This document shows positions 50,450 through 62,926 of a DNA stretch of 64,000 nt, in pieces. How positions within the stretch are numbered: the first letter of the stretch is position 1; each line of letters begins with the position of its first letter. Under the pieces are notes generated by a model. That model did no database searches. It had not been told where the DNA came from and was given only the letters and a program-made list of their open reading frames with translations. The translations under genes and the position numbers were made by a program. This DNA comes from Brienomyrus brachyistius. Lineage: Eukaryota; Chordata; Actinopteri; Osteoglossiformes; Mormyridae. The stretch is from positions 6,193,363 through 6,257,362 of the forward strand of contig NC_064542.1 of assembly GCF_023856365.1 (NCBI RefSeq), written 5' to 3'.

Positions 50450-50846
50450 TCACACTATACAAGTGCAACCTACGGCGATGCTTTCCACAACAGTCTTATA
50501 CTGCGAAAGGCACTTCTTTTTCTTCCGGTGCTTCGCGGAAAGCCGGTCACACAGTCGCCGGCGCACCGGGATCTTCGTGTAGATCAGGACGCTGCTCATG
50601 GTGCGGTCTTCTTGCATTGTGAAAGGGTTGATGCAGCCGGCGCAAGAGCATTTGGCTTCTGGTATATCCACTGGAATGCGGTTCTCGTCGTGGTTGATTC
50701 TAATTTTTTCATTTCGTACGTGAAATGCAAGGACAGTATGTTAATACCACAAAACAGTTCATTACAAAATAATGAGTCAAAACTTCATATGAAACGAGCT
50801 GGCCGTTCAGCAAGTGTCACGTTTGATAGGCAAGTAATAATAGGCC

Positions 50847-50889
<43 letters not shown>

Positions 50890-51608
50890 GCCAACTGAAA
50901 AAAAACAAGTAGTCTGTGCACAAGGACTGACTAACAGCTTGTAGATTCATTGTGTATAAATAGCAATTTAATTGAGAATGTTTCTCAATAAACGTAAATC
51001 TAATTTTATGTCAGCAAAAATAAAAGCAGCAGAACCTGTAAGACCAGGGGGAAAGGCTTCGAGTGTTGGACATCCATAGCTGTCGGTCCACCACGCACTT
51101 GTTCTTAGACAGTGCCGAGTTATTTTTCACTTGTGCAACCATCTCTTCGATGCTCTTCTCGAAGTCCTCTTCCCGAATCGGCGACCTCGAGCCACCGTCC
51201 ACACCTGCCATGATGGGATCGGGCGAACTGTTTTGGCTGGTGATATTTTGTAACAGGGAAGACGCAATTTTGTCTTTTATCCGGCCGTGTCTCCGTCGCG
51301 AGCGCTTCGCGTCCTTTCGCCCACCTCTGGATTCTGTCTGAGCCTCGAGGACAACCATGGTATAAATCAGTAATGCAAAAAACACCTAGAATAGGTGAGA
51401 ATGACACCCAGTTCTTTAAGAAATCCTCGCACACGACTTTATTTGCATAATTTTATTACATTAATTACTGCAGGGTAGAATGACGTGTCAGTGAGTAGTG
51501 TAATAATAGAAAGTCACAATCATGACAAAGTTAACTAAAACAATGTGAAAACATATGAACATATGAATGCATAAATGAACTTACCCGGTGTATGCAAACA
51601 CTAACCAT
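50450..51608 (-). CDS. il17b: Interleukin-17B precursor, three exons
   Basis: Secreted cystine-knot cytokine of the IL-17 family. Minus-strand coding exons are 51608-51585 (phase 0, donor GTAAGT), 51385-51036 and 50699-50450; together they code for 207 aa. The short first exon starts MVSVCIHR and joins a hydrophobic run FFALLIYTMVV, giving a signal peptide of about 24 residues. A basic linker (KDAKRSRRRHGR) and three N-glycosylation sequons (NIT, NSS, NNS) follow. The family core is clear: EEMVAQVKNNS, RQLWMSNTRSLSPWSYR, INHDENRIPVDIPEAKC, CINPFTMQEDRTM, VPVRRRLC-type PVRRRLC, and a final VGCTCIV. The cysteine pattern (KC, CSCAGC, LC, KC, CTC) and the NPFTMQEDR motif mark IL-17B rather than IL-17D. 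Human IL-17B is 180 aa; the extra length is mostly in the N-terminal linker. The second intron (51035-50700) has a poor donor (GTTCTG) and a poor polypyrimidine tract. The exon 1 call is inferred. Confidence 0.92.
50847..50888 (+). repeat. (AAT)n microsatellite inside il17b intron 2
   Basis: About 14 AAT units in the 336-bp last intron of il17b. On the minus strand this is (ATT)n, lying 149-190 bases inside the intron from the donor. Confidence 0.97.
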
Positions 51609-51933
51609 GATAAAAAATATATATATATATATGATATAATCCTGTTTTGTTGACCTCTGCGAAGAAATAACAAAAATTACAGCTTCTAATTATGCTCACA
51701 AGGCGTTTGTCCCCAATCTGAACGTTAATCGCAGGTTATGACCGAATTAACCGAGAATAAGAACCGCACACTCTGCGTTGCTGGAGTGAAAAAATCCTAA
51801 ACACAACTCCGATAAATAGATGGGGAATTACAATTACGGCCCGCTAATCCCCCCGAGCACGTGGGTTGTGACAAGCAGACTTAGGAATTCTGCGCATCCG
51901 AATTCTGCATTGCAACTTCTATCCTCTGCTACA

Positions 51934-51941
51934 TATATATA
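51934..51941 (-). promoter_or_regulatory. Candidate TATA box upstream of il17b
   Basis: On the minus strand TATATATA lies about 325 bases upstream of the inferred il17b ATG, which would put a start site near 51905 and leave a 5'UTR of about 300 bases. TATA-driven promoters are usual for cytokine genes, but the motif is simple and AT-rich stretches are common here, so it is only a candidate. Confidence 0.3.
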
Positions 51942-53667
51942 ATGTGTCCCGGTTTTAAGTAACCAAGAGCTCGCTGTGATGCGCGTCTGTTGAAGTTTTC
52001 CTTCAGAAATTGAATAAAAACACGTTACGTGATTTTATTATCTGATTTTACAACAGATTTCTGAGGAGCTACATACCATATCCATAAAAACTAGTGGATA
52101 AAATTCAGTTAGCCATTTCAGTATATTTTATTTAAATGAAATTAGTTGGTCTGCAAATTAACGCTTTTTATTAATTTCCATACTCGCCGTTGTCATAGTT
52201 AGACTATGTTCTTTGTATCACTGTTAAGTTTCCCTTTTGTCAGTCTTTTAATGAAATTTTAAACCATGTCAAAGTACAAACAATCACTCTTCAACGAGGC
52301 AAACATGATCCAGGAAACGCCCTCTGAGAGAAAACTGTGTGTTGTTTTATTTCCTTAATCCGTGTCAGGGTTATATCTCTGCGGCTCTTTTCACTCCGCC
52401 ATTCGCGTTTGATAGACTGTTGACTCAGTGCTGTAAAAGCGCACCTGCCCAGGAACCATGGAAGTCTTTGATATGACTTGTTTTTATGTTCCCTACTTTT
52501 AAACTTCAGAAGAAAGGCTCATCAAGCACCAGGTGATTTCTATACAAGCTGCCACACCATATTTTGTACTTGAATCGCGCAGACGTTCCACAAAAGCTAT
52601 TCAGTACAAGTCTGCTCTTTATTCTCAGTAAATGGAAATATATTTTGAACCTTACGGTTCTGATTGTTCCAAATGGGGATATGAGACCCCGCCACCCACC
52701 CCACTCAGTATGCAAGCCCAATAAACGGAGTCAATGGAGGTTAAATTTCATTATTTTTTATCTTGATTTACTTTGTATGGTCAGGAGTTGCTCTGTTCCC
52801 CCCTTTTTCTGGCGAACCTTCTTCATCCCGTGTTTATATGTTTTTTTTCTGAGACCAAATAATCATTTTAAGGCAGATGACTGAAACACGACTAGTTTCC
52901 ATCGTCTCTCTTAATTTAAAGCGATTCTTTATCCATAAAATTCCATTTAATCTCTCATCATTGGAGGGACGTAAATCAGTTCATTCACTCATTGGCTATG
53001 TATTGTATTGTAAACAGTAATCCACATGATCTTTCATTAACTTTCAGACAGGGCAATGATTATTTGCACTATTTGTCAGATATCTTAAGCCTCAGACGGG
53101 TTACATACCGGACAGCAAGCTAGTTCAGAGTAACAGGATTTCACACACATACACCAGGGGCAGTTTCAAATAATCAGTACCGGACTTTGCACTGGACCAC
53201 TCAGAAACACAAGCTTGGATCTTTCCTGCAGCAGTCGCTGACGGCTTCTGCGAGACAGCAGCGGTCCTACCCCTGCAGAACCTGCTTTATTCCTGGACTT
53301 TGGTATCAGTACCACTTCATGCACCCTGGGCTGTGCCACTAAAAGTGAAACATCCGGGAATGTCGCTGTCATTCTACTTTCTAAATATTATGTTAACTAC
53401 TTGAGTTATTATCACAAAGGAATTCAATGAAGACCTGCTTACTGAGATTTTAATCTCATGGAATTCTATCATGTTTTTAGTACAAGACTGTACTTTAAAT
53501 ATTTATAATTAAATGGAGCATTAGTCTGTTTTGAAAAACCTATTTGATTAAAAGGTTTACAAAAAAAGTAATAACTGCCTATATGTTCATTGTTGTTTGT
53601 ACTGTTAAGACAACACAATAAACAGTGACCGGAGAAAATTGTACATTCCATGTATGTAACGGGGCAG

Positions 53668-53838
53668 TGTGTGGTTCGACGGGTTAGGACTCTGCATCTG
53701 TGATTGCAAAGTTACCAGTTCTATCCCCGCGCTTGGCATACTGATTTCACGGTTGGGCCCTTAACCCCAAGTGTTCCAGTGCCTGGTCCTGCTTTCTCAA
53801 TTCTATGTCGCTATGGATACAAATGCCTACTAAATCTT
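53668..53838 (+). mobile_element. tRNA-derived SINE (second family), between il17b and rpl26
   Basis: The head GTGTGGTTCGACGGGTTAGG resembles a tRNA A-box region. It is followed by CCAGTTCTATCCCC (diverged B-box), GGGCCCTTAACCCCAAGTGT, and the tail GGATACAAATGCCTACTAAAT. The tail corresponds to the familiar teleost SINE ending (GGATAAAAGYGTCTGCTAAAT). Confidence 0.65.
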
Positions 53839-54004
53839 AAGTGTATCAGCACAATGACTAAACCAAAAATTACCTGACACAGATACACATATAATAGATA
53901 ACATGTAACTAAAAGTATAACGTGCAATGTAGACGGCAGGACTGCCGGTGCCGCACGGTCTTCCATCTCGCCGCGTCACTGAAATCCCGAAGCGCGTCAG
54001 GATT

Positions 54005-54089
54005 TCTCGCGAGACCACGGCGGCACTAATGTGAGCGGAAGTAAATCGAATCTCTCTTTTCCGGCGGCCATAGTGGAGTGATCGAGAGG
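54005..54089 (+). promoter_or_regulatory. rpl26: rpl26 core promoter and untranslated exon 1
   Basis: The palindrome TCTCGCGAGA at 54005-54014 is a known element of housekeeping and ribosomal-protein promoters. An ETS-type GCGGAAGT follows at 54035-54042. A pyrimidine tract CTCTCTTTTCC at 54052-54062 fits a 5'-terminal oligopyrimidine (TOP) start site, which places ribosomal-protein mRNAs under growth-dependent (mTOR) translational control. Untranslated exon 1 would run from about 54052-54056 to 54089 and end at the donor GTAAGG. It joins the acceptor at 54902-54903, five bases before the ATG. This short-first-exon layout is typical of ribosomal-protein genes. Confidence 0.75.
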
Positions 54090-54719
54090 GTAAGGATACT
54101 TGGCGCTTAATAAGTACAAAGATATCCACAATCATCCATGTCCTGAGCCCATAATGTCACCGAACTGCCCCAAAAATTCCACTCAGATGTATTTTTTTAA
54201 CGATGTACGAGTTGATATTTGTGTTCCACGTCCGAGATTAAGCAGCGAATCACCCCGACAAACCTCTTGGCCTGTAAGGCAGTAGCATACTTGCTCTCGA
54301 CTGGATTTTAACTTGTTTGTCCATGTCTAGGATAATAATTTACTCCATATAAGCACTTATTGTTGTACTGTTTATTCGCATATCAAGAAACGTATGTTTT
54401 ACAACGCCTGTGTTGTGTTTTAGTGTAGCGTTCATGAACGGGGGCGATCTTTTTCTAATAAAAGGTGACGGGCATTTCAGGAGCGTGCTGTCTTTGAGAA
54501 TGTATTAGTATTGTAATATAAAATAGTTAGCATGTATGATGAAGTTTTTCCAAGTTATCGTGTTTTCCAGTTGTCTAAAGTTATTGGGTTTAGCTTACGG
54601 TTTTCGTTGTAATTGTGAGATGACCTGCATGGGACAGTGCCACCCAAGCAAGTGAGGACGAGATTTAAACTTTATTACGTGGTTCGTTGATATCTGTCCT
54701 TACAAGGGACGACTTGTGA

Positions 54720-57064
<2,345 letters not shown>

Positions 57065-57086
57065 AACTCAGACTTTGGCTAATGAC

Positions 57087-57092
57087 AATAAA
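57087..57092 (+). promoter_or_regulatory. rpl26: rpl26 polyadenylation signal AATAAA
   Basis: A canonical AATAAA lies 22 bases after the rpl26 stop codon, giving the very short 3'UTR typical of ribosomal-protein genes. A GT-rich stretch (TTGGTGTCCTGTGTG) follows at about 57108, suitable as the downstream element. Confidence 0.85.
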
Positions 57093-57988
57093 AGGAAAAA
57101 TCCACATTGGTGTCCTGTGTGCATGTCTTTCTACAAACATGATTGATTCTGCAAACAGTTGTTGCCGAATTGGCGATCTGCTGGATCAATAGCGTGTCTA
57201 AAAACTTAAACTTTCAAATGGCAAGATATAACTGACTAAACGGCAAGTAGCTGCTGCCATCTGGAAATTAGACACTTAAGCAATTGGATAATTCATATTT
57301 GGACTGAGGATCAGACTTTCTAACATGCTAAACTTGAAAATTAACTCTTTGTCACGATGGCCCCAAATGTCACTATGTTCCCAAACAGAATTAAGTGATC
57401 AGTGTTGACAGCACAGAACAATGAAATGTTCTCTACGTTTAGCATATGTGATGTGACATAGCAGGGGGCAGTTAATTCAGTGTTAGTACGTTCAGGATAC
57501 CTCAGTGGTGCTTTGTTGGTCAGGGATTCAAATCTCAATCTTTTAATTACAAGTGCGCTTCCCTAACCATTAAGCCACCACTGCCCAATATAAATGCCGG
57601 ACTGTGCCTGCGGTCTGATCCTAGGAGAGGGCAGTCAATTTTTCCAACAGGCGAAGTAACTGCTGAGCTAAACCGGTTTTTACAAGTGAAGTTCGTGGTG
57701 AGCTACCAGGAACGAGTTCTCTTAATTATACCAAGAGCGTTCCTGGAGATTTTTTTACGAAAATGAATGAACTCAATTTAAACTATGGGTGGGGTGGTAA
57801 AACACCCCAGCTGGTGAAAAATATTGCTCCATACTTCATGCCAGCAATGAAGTCGATTTGTGAGTCTTTTTCTACGCTATTAGTGAATGAAATACTTCTC
57901 AGTAATATTCATGTCTAATAAAAATTAGTATTGTTTAATAACAGTAGTGCTGTGAAGTTAATTAATTACGCAATAGTGGTGTACTGAT
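57093..57988. other. Intergenic region rpl26 / atp6v0e1
   Basis: About 0.9 kb between the rpl26 polyadenylation signal and the atp6v0e1 promoter. It contains a minus-strand tRNA-derived SINE remnant at 57495-57597 and a CTCF-like GCAGGGGGCAG near 57461. Otherwise the DNA is unique-looking and non-coding. Confidence 0.5.
57495..57597 (-). mobile_element. tRNA-derived SINE remnant between rpl26 and atp6v0e1
   Basis: On the minus strand GGGCAGTGGTGGCTTAATGG matches a tRNA A-box region. GATTTGAATCCC about 50 bases later matches a B-box. Only the tRNA-like head is recognisable. Confidence 0.55.
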
Positions 57989-58059
57989 TGACGTTGTAAC
58001 TCGCTTTGTGACGTAGCGGCCCCTTCGGTTCGGCGCGTCATGTGACTTTCGCTTCCTGG
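57989..58059 (+). promoter_or_regulatory. atp6v0e1: atp6v0e1 promoter: two CRE half-sites, M-box/CLEAR-like site, ETS site
   Basis: Upstream of the atp6v0e1 ATG lie TGACGT at 57989-57994 and 58009-58014 (20 bases apart), GTCATGTGAC at 58037-58046, and an ETS-type GCTTCCTGG at 58051-58059. GTCATGTGAC is one base from the palindromic CLEAR element bound by TFEB/TFE3/MITF, which control lysosomal and V-ATPase genes. The start site probably falls between about 58060 and 58100. Factor binding is inferred from motif identity alone. Confidence 0.55.
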
Positions 58060-58200
58060 CCGACGTGTCTCACCGAGTTGTTTAGTTTCTTGGTTCTAAA
58101 TTGCGTTGTCCAGAAAACTACGTACTGTTAAGATTTCAAAGTAGAAAACAAGTAACTTTTTTCTGGGTGGTATATATTGGCACCGGATACTTCACAGAGA

Positions 58201-61200
58201 ATGGAAAACCTTTCTTTTGTGATTCCTATGACGGTAATGACACTGTTTTGGGCAGTAGTTGGTGGAGTTATACCGTGGTTTATTCCCAAAGGACCGAACA
58301 AGGGGTAAGTAGAAAGATCACTATCGTGGTAAAGCCTGTTGCACGTTTCTTTCGCGTTGTTAGTCATTTAGGGTTTTGTCGGTGTTAAAATTTCGCGTTT
58401 TATTTTTCATATTTTTATTGCTTGTCGTTCGTTAGTCTAATGGTAAAGTTCGGCGTGTTGGACATAATGTTGCTTTTTAAGACCATCAAAAGCGAAACGT
58501 TTATGTGTAATTGGTATAGTAGATCGCGATATCCAGATTTGTAATGAGCTGTAATGCTTTACTTCTATTTTCTGCACGCATTTTTGCATTTTTTTTTCAC
58601 CACGAAGGAAGTCCTAATTTGACAATAAGGCTGTTGTGCAATTTGATTGTGTTTACGTTTCTTTGGCGTTTATTTCAGTTTTAATTCGCACGCTTATTTG
58701 GGACATACAGTAATGTCAAGGGAGTAGGTTTTTTTCGACATTATTTGTGGCAAAATCAGCCCCGATCCCCCCGCCACCCCAAACACACGGTACTCCCCCA
58801 ATATCGGTGGGGACATGATCTCTCCGTTATACCCACATCTATGCCCTTGAATGCTGTGCTGATTTATGCTGGTTACTTTTAAGGTCTCATTTCAGATGCG
58901 TTTAGAAATGTATAATTGAAATGTTCCTCTTTCTGCCTCCGAACTGTTGGTTCCCAATTGCCGAATGGAGTCTGAATAAGAAGCATGTGACAGTCAGCAG
59001 TTTAACTAGAAGGAACAAGTTACGATCCTATGAAGTTTGGTCATTCGACCTGCAGTTTTCTTCCACTCAGTAACAATTTATAAATACTGCGGAGAAATCT
59101 TTTCATTTCCATAACAGCAAACCAGCGGTTTTAATTTAATTAACAAATCTTCAAGATTGAAGATCCTTTGTCGCATACATAGTTATACAAAGTACAACAC
59201 GGAGTGAAATGCATCCTGAACCGTTCTTTTGTAGACTGTGTAAGTTAAAAATCCAATTATGCTAAAGTGCAAAAAGCTAAAATGCAAGTTAAAAAACGTA
59301 GTTTCATGAAGCAGACTGGATAAAATTGCCACCACTACCTGTCTTCTTCCCGCACGTTAATTTTTTGTTTGATATTTGTGTTTTCTCCCCTGTAGGGTCA
59401 TTGTGACTATGCTGGTCTTAACGGCGGTTTGCTGTTACCTGTTGTAAGTATTGCCGTACCGTGAATGTGATTTAGGTACGAACAATCACCTCCAGGCACA
59501 TTTCAGCTGCGGAAATGGCCAAACGAAGGACTTATGCTCCAATTGCTTATTTTTCCTAATTCACATTTTTCTAAATTCATTGCTGTCGTTCGTTTGTGCA
59601 GATATTGTCAGATATCCCCGAGCGCGCGAACCAAACTCTCCTTTGGGGCTGTTAGTCAAATATATAAAAAACACAGAATTAGAATACCAAGGCTATCCTA
59701 CTTTTAGGGCTGGGCAATATATATACTTGTCATATAAAATTTGTACAATAAAAAGATGAATTCCAACGATTAATATGGTAATATTTTAAGAACGGATAAC
59801 ATTTGTACAGCACGACTGACTGCGTTAGCGGAGCGCGTTGCATGCTAGTGTTCTGTTACTGTCATGAAGAAATGAGCACAGTGTTGGTGAAGAAAGTGAC
59901 AGGTCAGCAGCCACAACCTGTTTTAGAAAAGAAAATATTGTGAATGAACAAGGTGAAAAGACGGTGGTGGTGTGGCAGTACTTTGGCAACAGTGCTGTGT
60001 ACTGTAAACTCGGACGAAAACTGGAAATACTGCAAACGTATTTCACTACTCGAAGCATTGTCATACAGTAGAACCTACAGAATGCAAGCACTTACACCGA
60101 CGCACACCAGAAATGAGGGTTTCCATTTTAAATCTGAAGAAAAATGCATCCCATATTGGTTCAGAAGGGGACACAGTTTTTTTTTTTCAGTTGCTCTCCC
60201 AGTAGTGTGAAACCTGTTCTCCGTAACATACAGCAAGACTGAGAATTGGCATCATTTTATAGTATTGCACCCTGTGACAAAAAAAATAGTTTTTTTTTTA
60301 ATTAGATTTTGATTTACAGTCCGGGGCAGCATGATGGTGCAGTGGTTAGCACTGTTTCCTCACACCTCTGAGATCCGGGTTCTAGTCGCTGCCTGGGTCA
60401 CATGTGTGTGGAGTTTGCATGAAACTCTGGTTTCCTCCCACTGTCCAAAAACATGCTGAGGCTAATTGGAGTTACTAAATTGCCCGTAGGAATGCATGTG
60501 TGAGTGAATGGTGTGTGAATGTGCCCTGTGATGGGCTGGCCCTCCGTCCTGGGTTGTTCCTTGCCTTGTGCCTATAGCTTCCGGGATAGGCTCCGGACCC
60601 CCCACGACCCAGAAGGATAAGCTGTTTGGAAAATGGATGGATGGATTTACAGTCCATTCAGTCTGTCATCTGTTTCATGTCCCGAATCTGTTTAAGGGCA
60701 ATTCTAAGGGAATTTTAAGCTAAAATGCAGTCTTGAAGCAATAGCTGAGTCCGAATTTATAGCGTGGTTGGGCTGGCAGAAAATCAGGTGGGCCAGTCCC
60801 TTGACAATTCATAAGAGAAATCACACTACAAACTCAACTATATATTTTTTTAAATCAGTTTTTAAATGACCTGTGGTATTAAAACCTAATGAACAAAGAG
60901 AAAGAAAAATCCATTTGTCTTTCAACAGTGAACTGATTTAACCAGACACATGTGTACCTGTAGGACATTATCGTGTTATCGTATCGTACCGCTCACCATG
61001 AACGCTGAACGGGTGGGCCTGAGTTTACCGTACTGTGCCGCCCGCCGTGAACGCTGAACGGGTCGGCCTGAGTTTACCGTACTGTGCCGCCTGCCGTGAA
61101 CGCTGAACGGGTGGGCCTGAGTTTACCGTACTGTGCCGTCCGCCGTGAACGCTGAACGGGTGGGCCTGAGTTTACCGTACTGTGCCGCCCGCCGTGAACG

Positions 61201-62926
61201 CTGAACAGGTCGGCCTGAGTTTACCGTACTGTGCCGCCCGCCGTGAACGCTGAACGGGTGGGCCTGAGTTTACCGTACTGTGCAGCCCGCCGTGAACGCT
61301 GAACGGGTGGGCCTGAGTTTACCGTACTGTGCCGCCCGCCGTGAACGCTGAACGGGTCGGCCTGAGTTTACCGTACTGTGCCGCCTGCCGTGAACGCTGA
61401 ACGGGTGGGCCTGAGTTTACCGTACAATGCCGCCCGCCGTGAACGCTGAACGGGTGGGCCTGAGTTTACCGTACTGTGCAGCCCGCCGTGAACGCTGAAC
61501 GGGTGGGCCTGAGTTTACCGTACTGTGCCGCCTGCCGTGAACGCTGAACGGGTGGGCCTGAGTTTACCGTACTGTGCCGCCCGCCGTGAGTGCTGAACGG
61601 GTGGGCCTGAGTTTACCGTACTGTGCAGCCCGCCGAGAACGCTGAACGGGTGGGCCTGAGTTTACCGTACTGTGCCGCTCCAGGACCCACACATGCCACC
61701 AGGGTAGCCTTGAAGTGAAGAAATAATGCAAGGCCGTAGATTTTGGTATGGAATGTGGGGACATCCATACTGTGGAAGTACAGCGTGTGTGTTTAGGGAG
61801 CTGGGGGTTTTGGGGCTGATTTAGTCCCTACTGATGTTGAAACTCAACCTAAGCCCTAGGAACAATGACTATCATGATATTTATTATCAAGATTGAATGA
61901 TAATTTTTTCCACAATAAATAGTTTTTCTTTATTGCCCAGCCCTAATCTGAACCATAAGCAGGTACTGGACTCCTGGGATGTACATTCTTATCGATACAC
62001 AGTCGAACTTGCATGTGTTGTGACAGTACAGACTTTGACAGTATAGATTGTGTCTGGAAGGCAGGTGAATCGAGTATGGAGGTTGAGGTCGTTATCATAA
62101 AGGTAAATTTTAGAGGATTAGGTGGATTAACGTAAAGTTCTGCGGAAATTAACCTCTGCAAGCTTTGGTTTAGCATTATTTAGTTATCTTGACACCAGGG
62201 GGCACTAAACACCATGCTATCCCATAAGCAGCCCGATTTTATTAAAAACAAGACTTTTATAATATGTGTACCTGATAAAATTAAACGCATTCAGCTAGCG
62301 TGCAGGTCTTACATTTTAAATAAAAAAAATACAAAATGATGAAAAATATTTTGTTAAACTAAAAAATGATGTGTGGTTCAGTAGGTTAGGATGCTGTTCC
62401 TGGGATCAGAAGGTCATAGGTTCAAATCCCAGGCTTTGCACTCCTGGGCCCTTCAACAAGAATTTTAAGTCCAACTGCTCTGAGGACTATCTGTCCCTGC
62501 TTTCAGCTGTACTTTGGGTAAAAGTATCTGCTAAATAAAGAATTTGTAACTGGAGGAACAGTGTGTTTTATTGGCAGTTTAAAGAATAACGTTTTAGATT
62601 CCTTATACTAATGGTTATTGCTTGGAGTTTTATTCTGGATGCCCTGGTTTATTCACTTTCCCTTTATATGTGTTATTGGAAAAATGTAAATCAGTGGGAA
62701 ACTTTGAAATAACAGCTGTAGAGTAATTTGGGTTCCAGTTTTGCGAATGTGAATGTTACTGTGTTATGGAAACGAATCCCGCAAAGCAAAACGTTTCGCA
62801 GTGGACTTACGTTAATTTTTTGTGTCCCACAGTTGGTTGATTGCTATCCTGGCCCAGCTGAACCCCCTATTTGGACCATCACTGACCAATGACACCATTT
62901 GGTACCTCTATTACCACTGGCCATGA
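58201..62926 (+). CDS. atp6v0e1: V-type proton ATPase subunit e1 (V0 sector)
   Basis: Small two-helix membrane subunit of the V0 proton channel of the vacuolar H+-ATPase, in lysosomes, endosomes and secretory vesicles. Coding exons are 58201-58304, 59396-59443 and 62833-62926, joined in phase 2 at both introns (donors GTAAGT, acceptors TAG and CAG). The 81-residue product has the same length as human ATP6V0E1. It starts [20 protein letters not shown], continues with [11 protein letters not shown], a second hydrophobic segment [20 protein letters not shown], and ends with the signature [10 protein letters not shown] and [11 protein letters not shown]. An in-frame TAA lies upstream and this ATG aligns with the human start. 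The first helix is the most diverged part. The 3.4-kb second intron holds a SINE, a 49-bp minisatellite and transposon ends. A different open frame over exon 1 (58101-58388) is a shadow. Confidence 0.95.
60323..60643 (+). mobile_element. tRNA-derived-type fish SINE, copy 2 with 12-bp target-site duplication
   Basis: Same family as the 323-680 copy: A-box-like GCAGTGGTTAGCACTG, B-box-like GGTTCTAGTC, the shared body (GTGTGGAGTTTGCATG, CCAAAAACATGCTGAGGCTA, CTGTGATGGGCTGG) and a (GGAT)n tail. It sits in intron 2 of atp6v0e1. The 12-bp sequence GATTTACAGTCC is repeated exactly at 60311-60322 and 60644-60655, a clear target-site duplication left by L1-type reverse transcription. Confidence 0.85.
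60986..61678 (+). repeat. Minisatellite, 49-bp unit, 14 copies, in atp6v0e1 intron 2
   Basis: AACGCTGAACGGGTGGGCCT recurs every 49 bases from 61001 to 61638, followed in each unit by GAGTTTACCGTACTGTGCCG. Variation is limited to a few positions (GGTGGG/GGTCGG, GCCGCC/GCAGCC), which points to recent expansion or gene conversion. Confidence 0.97.
62370..62550 (+). mobile_element. tRNA-derived SINE (second family), in atp6v0e1 intron 2
   Basis: The head GTGTGGTTCAGTAGGTTAGG carries an A-box-like segment. A B-box GGTTCAAATCCC follows, then CTCCTGGGCCCTTCAACAAG. The element ends GTATCTGCTAAATAAAG. It is the best preserved of the three copies of this family and lies about 280 bp before the last atp6v0e1 exon. 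Confidence 0.7.

Larger units (their letters stand above)
51609..54004. other. Divergent intergenic region il17b / rpl26
   Basis: About 2.4 kb separates the inferred il17b start codon (minus) from the rpl26 promoter (plus). It holds the il17b 5'UTR and promoter near 51.9 kb, AT-rich unique DNA, and a tRNA-derived SINE at 53668-53838. A 68-codon minus-strand open frame at 53166-53372 was not recognised as any family. Confidence 0.5.
59705..61945. mobile_element. Pair of inverted DNA-transposon ends in atp6v0e1 intron 2
   Basis: TAGGGCTGGGCAATA at 59705-59719 is repeated exactly, inverted, at 61931-61945. These are the terminal sequences of a widespread teleost DNA-transposon family. Either a single element was later split by the SINE and minisatellite between them, or two separate fragments lie in opposite orientation. 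No transposase frame was recognised between the ends. Confidence 0.45.

Noticed and set aside
53166..53372. 68-codon minus-strand open frame between il17b and rpl26
   Set aside because: Not recognised and without clear splice partners; chance frame is the simplest explanation.
58101..58388. 95-codon plus-strand frame over atp6v0e1 exon 1
   Set aside because: Wrong frame; the correct frame gives the V-ATPase subunit e sequence and splices at 58304.
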